From Lysinibacillus sp. FJAT-14745 (GTDB lineage Bacteria > Bacillota > Bacilli > Bacillales_A > Planococcaceae): a stretch of DNA of 45,483 nucleotides. The translations under genes were made by a program, and so were the position numbers. The number at the start of each line of letters is the position of its first letter. Positions within the stretch are counted from its first letter, which is position 1. The stretch spans positions 1 to 45,483 of the forward strand of contig NZ_LITM01000008.1 of the NCBI RefSeq assembly GCF_001275675.1, written 5' to 3'. Below the pieces are notes generated by a model. The model ran no database searches. It was not told where the DNA came from and saw nothing but the letters and a program-made list of their open reading frames with translations. Positions 1-7,541 of this stretch are shown piece after piece.

Positions 1-115
1 CACTCCTAGTAAATTGTTAAGGTTATTATACTTTATAAACTCCCAATTCTCTGTGTCCATTATTTAGACTAACATCAGTTTTAGAACCTTTTATCTTACT
101 CCGAGAATAGAATTA

Positions 116-808
116 TTATGTAATTGACTTGATAATTTTTAAATAATCTTTTTGATTGTCCATCTCATATAAAGTATTTTGTTTTAATTGAGAAATAGTG
201 ATATTTAAATTTTCAATTAAATCCAAAGGTATGTTATCCCAGTATAAGGAAGGTTTTTTAAGATTTTGGGATTGCAAGTAATTTGAAAAGTGTTGTTTTA
301 TTATTTTACAGTCTTTCATTTCCCAAAAGGAAACCCCAGATAAAGATGGGAGTTGTTCATCAGTGATTTTTATATCTATTACTTTTTGATTGATGTCTAG
401 TATTGGACACCATTCATTTTCTTGATTGATTCGAATAATTGTAAAATATGTACTTTGTATAGGTTTAAGGTTTAAAAAGATATTTTCAAGAAAGACCGTA
501 TCTGCATCGATGATAAATGAATCCTCAAAATAAGGCAGGGCTAATTTGAAGCTATAAATACTATTGTATTCTTTATACATCTTATTGAAGATTAATTTTA
601 CTCCTGGAAATTTTTTTGTCAGATATTCAAATTGATTAGCTAAATGTCCAGTAACAATGTAAATCTCATTGATTTTTGCTTCAATTAAAAATTGAATAGT
701 TCTTTCTAAATTAGGTACTTTATTTATTGGCAAAAGTGCTTTATGTTTTGTTTTTGTCCATTCTTCGAAACGAGATCCGAGTCCCGCTGCAAGTATAATT
801 GCGTTCAT
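116..808 (-). CDS. LicC-like sugar/choline-phosphate nucleotidyltransferase
   Basis: A 230-residue single-domain nucleotidyltransferase of the LicC/GT-A fold group. The N-terminal NTP-binding signature is intact: LAAGLGSR at residues 6-13 with a lysine at 23. LicC enzymes make CDP-choline from CTP and phosphocholine in the cytosol; that substrate is inferred from the neighbours (LicB-like permease and choline-kinase-like fusion). Its ATG overlaps the stop of the permease gene by 4 nt (ATGA), so it is the third gene of a tight minus-strand operon. The operon may continue past the left edge of the window; 1-115 shows no gene or clear terminator. A sugar-1-phosphate nucleotidyltransferase is the main alternative. 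Confidence 0.75.
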   Translation of the reverse strand: MNAIILAAGLGSRFEEWTKTKHKALLPINKVPNLERTIQFLIEAKINEIYIVTGHLANQFEYLTKKFPGVKLIFNKMYKEYNSIYSFKLALPYFEDSFIIDADTVFLENIFLNLKPIQSTYFTIIRINQENEWCPILDINQKVIDIKITDEQLPSLSGVSFWEMKDCKIIKQHFSNYLQSQNLKKPSLYWDNIPLDLIENLNITISQLKQNTLYEMDNQKDYLKIIKSIT

Positions 809-1770
809 ATTTTCAAACCTCTTTTGAAAGATATAATTGTAAAAAATTCTTTTGGATTATTTGTTGTCAAGATAGACCCTGTAATAATAACCAAGGCTAA
901 TAAAAATTCTTTTACTCCTGCTTCAAATCCTAATAATAGACCGAATAAAACAGCCCACGCAGAGTAACTAATATTTAATCCCATAGCTTTAATAGGGCCA
1001 ACTCGATTGATTGATGTATAGTAGAATAAATATGAAGCTGTGCCTATTAATGCAGTTAATGCAAATAAAACTATTGTAAAGTCTTGTAATACTAATTTTA
1101 CTAAAGAAATACCCCCAATAATCGGGACTATTAACACGCCGTAAACTATTGCAGAAACTGTTTGTCTGATCTGTAAAGCAATAGAAGGTAACACGTCATT
1201 TTTCATACCATATGCAGAGATGACAGATTCAGATCCCCATCCTATAACGCATAATAATGCGAAAGTTAAACCGAAAATTAAATTTTGTGGTTCTTCTTGT
1301 GAAATTAATCCTAAAAAGATTGTTGCTATTATGGATAGAGAAAGTCCTATAATATTTTTATGAGTCACTTTTTCTTTTAAAAATAAAAAGCTAAAAAAAG
1401 ATCCTATTGCTGGATACATAGAAGATATAATAGCCGTATAGGAAGGACCGATAAAATAAATGGACAACATAAATCCAGACATTCCTATAGGCCCCCCTAA
1501 AAGTGCAGCAATCATTACTACTTTCCCATCCCTACTTTTTAATGATTGTTTGAGCTGATGTGTTCGCTTAAAAAGCAAAGTATGCAACATCATCCATATA
1601 CTAGAAAATGCATCGTGTAAAAAAGTTGAGATTAAAGGGGCTACTAAGAGATAATCTGCAAAAATCGAGCGAGATAGTATAACTCCTATGATTACAGTAT
1701 TGATACCCCATAGAATTCCTCCCAAAAGACCAATCCATAATCCCCTTATCTCGTATGGTGTAATTTTCAA
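805..1770 (-). CDS. LicB-like DMT/EamA-family permease
   Basis: A 321-residue hydrophobic protein with about ten membrane segments and the internally duplicated EamA layout of the drug/metabolite transporter superfamily. In lic operons LicB, a member of this superfamily, imports choline; here that role is inferred from a kinase just upstream and a cytidylyltransferase just downstream. The start is TTG at 1770, overlapping the previous stop as TTGA; no ATG fits near the first membrane segment (GLWIGLLGGILWG). Translational coupling with both neighbours is likely. Another small amine or amino alcohol cannot be excluded as substrate. Confidence 0.75.
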   Translation of the reverse strand: MKITPYEIRGLWIGLLGGILWGINTVIIGVILSRSIFADYLLVAPLISTFLHDAFSSIWMMLHTLLFKRTHQLKQSLKSRDGKVVMIAALLGGPIGMSGFMLSIYFIGPSYTAIISSMYPAIGSFFSFLFLKEKVTHKNIIGLSLSIIATIFLGLISQEEPQNLIFGLTFALLCVIGWGSESVISAYGMKNDVLPSIALQIRQTVSAIVYGVLIVPIIGGISLVKLVLQDFTIVLFALTALIGTASYLFYYTSINRVGPIKAMGLNISYSAWAVLFGLLLGFEAGVKEFLLALVIITGSILTTNNPKEFFTIISFKRGLKI

Positions 1771-3353
1771 CTGTAGTCCAACCCCTTTAATAGATTAGAA
1801 CCTCTTTCATATCTGTTGTAACCATAATTTCCAAAAGAATCACCATGTAACTCCTTTATGATTGTCCAGAGACTCCAAAGGATATCTTGCACGGATTTGT
1901 AAAAGTTTAATTGGAAATATTCCTCTTCTAAAAGAGGACGCTGAAAATAGAATTTTAAAAATTTTTGTTCATCATCGCTTGTCAGTTCACTTTCTAAAAT
2001 AAAAGCAGCCAAATCCCAAAAAGGATTATTATATCCAGAATATTCCCAGTCAATTAAAAAAATTTTTCCATCGCTCGATTTAATGAAATTTTCTGGAACT
2101 AGATCATTGTGGCAAGGACATAAGGAAAATGATTTTAGTTGCTGAATTTTATCATTTAATAATTCTATTTTTTCTTTTTTGTTGGAAAAATTAGGGTATT
2201 TTTTATCTATGTAATATTTATTTGTTTTCGTGATAATAACAGATTCATAATCTTGGATTATACTTATAAATGAAAAAGCATTATTCATTTTAATATCAGA
2301 AGAGTGTAATTTCTTTAAAATAGTAGCTATATTCTCAATATTATTTGTAATTCCAGCTGTTTGTTTCGACAAAGTCTGTGCATCTTTTACATATTTCGCA
2401 ATTTTGACACCGTCATGAGCATTAAAGTAAAAAGTAGGTACATTAATTTCTAGAGCTTCTATCGCTTTAGAGTTGATTATTTCATTATGTCGATTTACTA
2501 GACTATTTGTTCCAGCTCCAGGTATTCTAATTTGCAATTCATTACCATCTATTAAAGTAATTTTATAATTTTTATTGGTCATACCTCCAGAGAATTCAAT
2601 TTTCTTAATTTCTTCAGGTTGAGTTCCAATCGATTGACGTAAATAATTTGTAATAAACTGAATTGTTTTTTCGCTGACTTTTCGATAGATATTAGAATAT
2701 ATACCTTCGACCGCTTTATTATATTGTTCATTAGAATTTATATTAATCCATATTTTATTATCTACATTAATACAGGATATGGGCAAATTTTCACTACACT
2801 TTAAAATGAAATATCTATAGTTCGACCAATTGTAATTAGCGGATTCATATAATACCAACATTTCTCTGAACAAATTGATAGATATTTTAGAAATTCCAAC
2901 CGCCACACTAGATGTTGATAAAGGGTTCTCTTCAGTACATTCAATAATAGTTTTCTCAATAGACCCATTTAAAGCAGTATAAGTAATACAATTTGGATTA
3001 GTTGAATCCAGAAGTGTTATAAGAATATTTTCATCAAAAAATAAATTACCTTCTATTAGAAGGAAATCTTTATTTAGATATTTTTTTAGTAGACTTAATG
3101 ATTTCATCGTGCCAGTGGATGTATATATAGAATTGATTATAAAATTTACATTTTCATTTTCTAACTCTTCTATAATTAAATCCTTTTTATAACCCACAAT
3201 GATAAAAATCTCATGAATATTTCTGTCTTTTAAAATATTTACTGTTCTTTTTATTAAGGTTTGATGGTCAACTTTTAATAAGCAAGGTGGTATGTCGAAA
3301 GCATTGGAATATCCTGAAGCTAAAATAACAGCAGTATTTATATTATTTATCAT
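1767..3353 (-). CDS. LicCA-like fusion: nucleotidyltransferase-like domain plus choline/ethanolamine kinase
   Basis: A 528-residue two-domain protein. Residues 1 to about 235 have a nucleotidyltransferase fold, but the loop that should read G-x-G-x-R is ASGYSNAF, so the NTP-binding arginine is missing. Residues from about 245 are a choline-kinase/aminoglycoside-phosphotransferase domain with the catalytic motif HNDLVPENF (H415, D417, N422) and the metal-binding D435 in LIDWEYSGY. The expected reaction is ATP-dependent phosphorylation of choline or ethanolamine. LicC-LicA fusions (licCA) are known in Treponema. It is the first gene of the operon, with ATG at 3353 and AAAGG upstream. A separate, intact nucleotidyltransferase at 116-808 may supply the activity that this N-terminal domain appears to have lost. 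Confidence 0.8.
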   Translation of the reverse strand: MINNINTAVILASGYSNAFDIPPCLLKVDHQTLIKRTVNILKDRNIHEIFIIVGYKKDLIIEELENENVNFIINSIYTSTGTMKSLSLLKKYLNKDFLLIEGNLFFDENILITLLDSTNPNCITYTALNGSIEKTIIECTEENPLSTSSVAVGISKISINLFREMLVLYESANYNWSNYRYFILKCSENLPISCINVDNKIWININSNEQYNKAVEGIYSNIYRKVSEKTIQFITNYLRQSIGTQPEEIKKIEFSGGMTNKNYKITLIDGNELQIRIPGAGTNSLVNRHNEIINSKAIEALEINVPTFYFNAHDGVKIAKYVKDAQTLSKQTAGITNNIENIATILKKLHSSDIKMNNAFSFISIIQDYESVIITKTNKYYIDKKYPNFSNKKEKIELLNDKIQQLKSFSLCPCHNDLVPENFIKSSDGKIFLIDWEYSGYNNPFWDLAAFILESELTSDDEQKFLKFYFQRPLLEEEYFQLNFYKSVQDILWSLWTIIKELHGDSFGNYGYNRYERGSNLLKGLDYS

Positions 3354-3468
3354 TTCTTAGAAAACCTTTCATTCAATATTAAAACTTGGTAAAATGTGTT
3401 TATGTATTAAAGAGATTATACTATATAAAAACTTTAAATACATGAGTTTATAGTAGGAGGAAAAAGTA

Positions 3469-5490
3469 TTGTCAAGTAAAAATATAATTGAGATTGTAAA
3501 AAATTTGCACAATCGAATTGAAGATAGTATGAGGAAAGAAGAAAGAGCAGAAGTAAAAAATGCTTTAGATGAGTTATCAAAAATTGCAAAAACCGAGACT
3601 TATTACATCGTTAGCACAACATTATTATTCGAATCTGGGGACATTGAAGAAGCAGCTTTGAAAGTCAGAGAAGGATTACAGCAATTTTCATATTCCTATT
3701 CACTGCATTTTAATGCTGCTTTAATTCACTTCACTTTACAAAAATTCGATAATAGCTTTTATCATTTTGGAAGATGTTTAAGATTATCAGAGAATAAAGA
3801 AGAGATCGAGGCTGTACAAAATAATCTCAATGAAATGGTATATACATTAAAAAAACAACAAATTTATTCATCAGAACAATTACAAAAGTCCCTAAATAAT
3901 ATAGTTCAACTTTCTAAAGAGATTGATGAACGGGTCTATCCTTTAAATAAATTTGGAGAAAGCATAATTCGTCAGGTTCAAAATCGTGGTACTGAAAATG
4001 AAAATATGACGAATTTGTACAAATCATTATTTCTTGAAAATATTGATGATTTACATAGATGTTTCACAAAGACAGAATATTTTCAAGGAAATGAAGCAAA
4101 GCATTATCAATTTACTTTTATTAAGAAAACAACTTTACCTTTTTCTTTTTTAGAAAAAGATACTGAGTTAACAATTAAAATAAATAATACTACATATGAT
4201 TTTACTAATTCTCTTTTAAAGTTTAATCAATATAACTACTTAACATTTGACCCAGGAGAAATTGAAATAACTGCTAATAAGCCTATATTTATTGGTAATC
4301 CGATTGCATTGAATGATGAGCCAAAAAAATATAAATTAGTAGCTCATGTTTTTATCGATGGTTTATCTGGTAAGTACTTAGAAGAAAACGATAAAGAAAT
4401 GTTAATTCCAAATATTTTAAATACATTTAATAGTAAATATGAAAATACAAATTGCTATGCCTCCGCTGATTGGACTTTTCCAAGTAACGCAGGGCTTGTT
4501 ACTGCAATGGATACTATTGCACATGGCCAATACCACTCAACATTTGGACATGATTTTTCAGAGAAGCAAGAATCACTAATTGAAAAGATTCGTAAATCAG
4601 GATATTTTACTGCTTCCTTTACTGGTGATTGGCGCGGCACACCACCCCACGGCTATGGAAAGAGTTTTGATCGAATTGTATTTAAAAACTCTATGGGTGG
4701 TTTTGGTGCAGGAGAAATCATGGAAGAGGTTATCGACCATTTAGAAACATTCAAAGAAAAAAATAACTATATTTGGTTAGTTCTACCTGATTTACATGAT
4801 GTCGCAGATGAAATCTTTTTATCCATTAATAGTCAAGTAAATACTAATGTACTAAATAGATTATTTTCTAAGAAGGGAGATACCTCCGTACTTACAGATT
4901 ATGACAAAAACAAAATTCTCCGTTATGGAGAAGAGTTGAAAAGAATCGATTTACATTTATCAGTTCTTTTCAATTATATCAAACATAACTATGATGAAGA
5001 TGACGTTCTTCTAATTATTCACTCTGATCATGGGCAAGGATATTTTGAGCAAGAACCAAAGCATTTCCTAAACTACGGGAGAACCAAAGTACCATTTATG
5101 TTGTTAGGAGGGGGAATACAAGGAACTAGTGATAAATTAATGAGCAATCTTGATATCTACCCTACAATATTGGATTTATTAAATATCGAATATGATAAAG
5201 AAAAATTGCATGGTAAAACATTAGAGGATTTCGGTGGCAAACAACGTAAAGAAGTCATGACAGAATCTTATCATCCGAATCAAACTTATAAAGCCGTAAT
5301 TTATACGAGGGATTTTCAATTTTATTTTGAAACAGAGGATAGTGTTGATAATTATGGAAGAGTCGATTTAGAACACTTTAAGACAGATTTAATTAAATTA
5401 AATGATAATTTAAATGATACTAATGTAGAAGAAATAATAGACTACTATACAAATTGGATTTTAAAGAAGAGAGCAATTCTTCAGAAATAG
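3469..5490 (+). CDS. Cytosolic TPR-like plus alkaline-phosphatase-superfamily (sulfatase-like) protein, function unknown
   Basis: A 673-residue protein. Residues 1 to about 170 are helical with TPR-like spacing; 180-290 is a linker domain I cannot name; 290-600 matches the sulfatase/alkaline-phosphatase fold. Visible metal and catalytic residues: D297 (FIDG), likely nucleophile T336 in WTFPSN, D441/H443 (LPDLHD), D520-H521 (HSDHGQG) and H532. No signal peptide or membrane segment is visible, unlike LTA synthase and EptA/EptC transferases of this superfamily. It starts at TTG 3469 with TAGGAGG 8 nt upstream and is divergent from the lic-like operon. By context it may transfer or remove a phospho-aminoalcohol on a glycan or flagellin; that is inference. 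A plain phosphodiesterase or sulfatase is also possible. Confidence 0.6.
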   Translation: MSSKNIIEIVKNLHNRIEDSMRKEERAEVKNALDELSKIAKTETYYIVSTTLLFESGDIEEAALKVREGLQQFSYSYSLHFNAALIHFTLQKFDNSFYHFGRCLRLSENKEEIEAVQNNLNEMVYTLKKQQIYSSEQLQKSLNNIVQLSKEIDERVYPLNKFGESIIRQVQNRGTENENMTNLYKSLFLENIDDLHRCFTKTEYFQGNEAKHYQFTFIKKTTLPFSFLEKDTELTIKINNTTYDFTNSLLKFNQYNYLTFDPGEIEITANKPIFIGNPIALNDEPKKYKLVAHVFIDGLSGKYLEENDKEMLIPNILNTFNSKYENTNCYASADWTFPSNAGLVTAMDTIAHGQYHSTFGHDFSEKQESLIEKIRKSGYFTASFTGDWRGTPPHGYGKSFDRIVFKNSMGGFGAGEIMEEVIDHLETFKEKNNYIWLVLPDLHDVADEIFLSINSQVNTNVLNRLFSKKGDTSVLTDYDKNKILRYGEELKRIDLHLSVLFNYIKHNYDEDDVLLIIHSDHGQGYFEQEPKHFLNYGRTKVPFMLLGGGIQGTSDKLMSNLDIYPTILDLLNIEYDKEKLHGKTLEDFGGKQRKEVMTESYHPNQTYKAVIYTRDFQFYFETEDSVDNYGRVDLEHFKTDLIKLNDNLNDTNVEEIIDYYTNWILKKRAILQK

Positions 5491-5657
5491 AAAATAGTAT
5501 AAACTTCAATAGAATAAAACCGGAAGCTTAAATTTTTAATCACACGAAATAACATAATTGATTACTAATCCTAATCCTTCTATCAAAAAATAGGAATTCG
5601 TTATATCTCATTAGCATATACTAAAATTCATCTCTTTAAATAAAGGTTCTAAGTTTA

Positions 5658-6531
5658 ATGTTTGGGTTCCCTAATCTTTATCGCCAAGTAAAAGAATGGG
5701 CACGTACGGGTTTAATCACCAATGATAAAAATCTTTCGAATTGGGTGATTCGTATTGCAGAAGAGTGGCTATTACCAATTTATGAAGAGATGAAAAATGT
5801 CCTTTCGGTCAAAACGCTGCTTCATATTGATGAAACTGTTGCCCAAGTATTGAATCGTTCTGACGGAAAGCGAGCGAAGTCGAACGGTGTTGGAGGAATA
5901 TTTGGCCAATTTTGAGGGCACCATTATTTGTGATGGCTATTCTGCCTATGATAAGTTACCCAACATCACATTCGCCAACTGTTGGGCGCACGTTCGACGT
6001 TATTGGTTAAAAGTCGATAACAAGAACGGACGTATTGGTTTGGCCTACTGTAATCAGCTCTACGCTTTAGAGCAAAAATTCAAAAGGCTGCCGCCGAAGC
6101 AACGTCGAAAAATGAGTTGGCGCTACGCAAGACGGGTCATTCGGAAGTTCTTTAACTGGCTCGAAAAGTCTCAATTCTTTGGCAAAAACGCATTAACCAC
6201 AGCAACAGAGTATACGTTGAACAGAAGAAATGAATTAAAAGCATTTTTGTATAATGGGCAAATCGAAATCGATAATAATCCAGCCGAAAATGCGATCCGT
6301 CCAACCGTGATTGGAAGGAAGAACCGGCTCTTTTCTGTCAGTGAGGCGGGTGCAAAAGCCAATGCAATCTACTTAAGTCTAGCGGAAACAGCAAAAGCGA
6401 ATGGTGTAGATTTCTATAAATACCTCGTCAAGCTTTTGACGGATTTACCCAATCTCGCAATTCATCAACAACCAGAATTATTACAAGAATACATGCCTTG
6501 GTCCGAGTCGATTCAAGCTACATGTGCATAA
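5658..6531 (+). pseudogene. IS66 transposase (TnpC) fragment, truncated and frameshifted
   Basis: 5658-5915 encodes the LYRQVKEWARTG and HIDET segments of an IS66 TnpC-type transposase. 5887-6531 encodes the later part in another frame: CDGYSAYDKLP, CWAHVRR, and the diagnostic NPAENAIRP ... GRKNRLFS segment near the C-terminus. The N-terminal third is absent. At the junction near 5885-5915 the usual stretch between the DET motif and the CDGYSAY segment is missing, so an internal deletion probably caused the frame change. It cannot make an active transposase. Confidence 0.85.
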
Positions 6532-6536
6532 TAAAG

Positions 6537-6568
6537 CCAGCTATCTGAAAAAATCATCAGAAAGCTGG
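6537..6568. repeat. Inverted repeat in the IS66 remnant
   Basis: Arms CCAGCTATCTGA and TCAGAAAGCTGG pair over 12 positions with one mismatch, starting 5 nt after the transposase stop. No T-run follows, so it is not a convincing terminator. Confidence 0.6.
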
Positions 6569-6668
6569 CCATTTGTCGTACGTGCCGTGAGGTGCGCATA
6601 TTTTTTTGAATTCGGGCTTAAAATGTAATTTTGTTGCTAAATTTACTCAACAAAAAAAGAACTCAAAT

Positions 6669-6703
6669 AAAAAGTCGAGCTGTGTTTGCCAGCTCAACTT
6701 TTT
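6669..6703. terminator. Bidirectional intrinsic terminator after fliS
   Basis: A 14-bp stem AAAAAGTCGAGCTG / CAGCTCAACTTTTT with one mismatch and a 7-nt loop, flanked by A- and T-runs. It lies 38 nt past the fliS stop and ends the flaG-fliD-fliT-fliS transcript on the minus strand. It could also stop reading from the IS66 side. Confidence 0.85.
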
Positions 6704-6740
6704 AAGTACAAATTTAATATTTCAAAAAATCTACTAATGA

Positions 6741-7145
6741 TTAAATTTGATTTTGATTTCCATATTGTTGTTGACGTGTAATTTTAATTACTTCCTTCCA
6801 GGTATCACGGAATTCTGTCACTAAACCTTCTACTTCTTCAACAATTGTAGCATCATTTTTAATATTTGCCTCAGTTAATCGACGTAATATATATTCATAT
6901 AATGGTAGCATTTGTTTTGATATATCGATATCCATATTTAAAGTAGACATTAATTCTGAAATTATTGCTTGTGAACGTTGAATGTTGTAATTTCGCTGCT
7001 CAATTTTTTTATTATTAATTGCTGATTTTGCTTTCGTTAAAAACTTTAAACAGCCATTATATAACATTAACGTAAGCTCTCCTGGTGAAGCCGTCGTCAC
7101 ACTATTTTGTTTGTAGATATCGTATGCTGTATTTGGTGTTGCCAT
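6741..7145 (-). CDS. fliS: Flagellin export chaperone FliS
   Basis: A 134-residue helical protein with the FliS hallmarks: the N-terminal AYDIYKQNSVTTASPGEL segment and LMLYNGCLKF that follows. FliS binds the C-terminal D0 helix of flagellin in the cytosol, prevents early polymerisation and hands it to the export gate. In B. subtilis FliS also acts in the FliW-CsrA loop, whose genes are in this window. It is last in the flaG-fliD-fliT-fliS operon; the order of the last two genes is the reverse of B. subtilis. The ATG at 7145 has AAAGGAG in front. Confidence 0.95.
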   Translation of the reverse strand: MATPNTAYDIYKQNSVTTASPGELTLMLYNGCLKFLTKAKSAINNKKIEQRNYNIQRSQAIISELMSTLNMDIDISKQMLPLYEYILRRLTEANIKNDATIVEEVEGLVTEFRDTWKEVIKITRQQQYGNQNQI

Positions 7146-7175
7146 GGAAACACTCCTTTATAAAAATAACTATTA

Positions 7176-7538
7176 CTATTTTTTTCCGTCATAATAACGA
7201 CCTTCTACAATTCGCAAACTTTCATATGGATCAATATATTGCAGTTCATGTTTTTTAGTATTTTGTAAGTCTTTTATATCTTCTTTGACAGCTTCCATAA
7301 CCATTGATAATCGTTCCTGAATACCTTGATCTAATTCAAATAATGTTTGATGTGTTTTATTTTTTTCATCATATTGGAAGTTTAGTTGTTTTATTTGATC
7401 AACCAGTTTTCCACGTTCATCTAAATACTCATTGATTTTACTAATATATTGTGTACGCTCTTCGCCATTAGGAATATTAGTTAAATACTTAAAAAGCTGA
7501 GCAGACGTCTGCAAATAAATGTTTAAAATAGTATCCAT
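7176..7538 (-). CDS. fliT: FliT-like flagellar chaperone
   Basis: A 120-residue, mostly helical, charged protein ending in the Y-E-S...GRYYDGKK type of tail seen in Bacillus FliT proteins. FliT is the export chaperone for the filament cap FliD. It starts 3 nt after the fliD stop, so coupling to its expected client is direct. Sequence conservation of FliT is low; the call rests on size, helical pattern, C-terminus and position between fliD and fliS. Confidence 0.75.
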   Translation of the reverse strand: MDTILNIYLQTSAQLFKYLTNIPNGEERTQYISKINEYLDERGKLVDQIKQLNFQYDEKNKTHQTLFELDQGIQERLSMVMEAVKEDIKDLQNTKKHELQYIDPYESLRIVEGRYYDGKK

Positions 7539-7541
7539 AAA

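Larger units (their letters stand above)
5640..6600 (+). mobile_element. IS66-family insertion sequence remnant
   Basis: Only the C-terminal half of the large IS66 transposase is recognisable, broken into two frames, and no TnpA or TnpB gene is present. The right end keeps non-coding DNA with a near-perfect inverted repeat (6537-6568). The left boundary is not visible. It separates the lic-like region from the flagellar genes. Confidence 0.75.

Noticed and set aside
4455-4640. Minus-strand frame inside the TPR/phosphatase-superfamily gene, and similar antisense frames elsewhere
   Set aside because: Shadows of real genes: no ribosome site, no domain, opposite to strongly coding frames.
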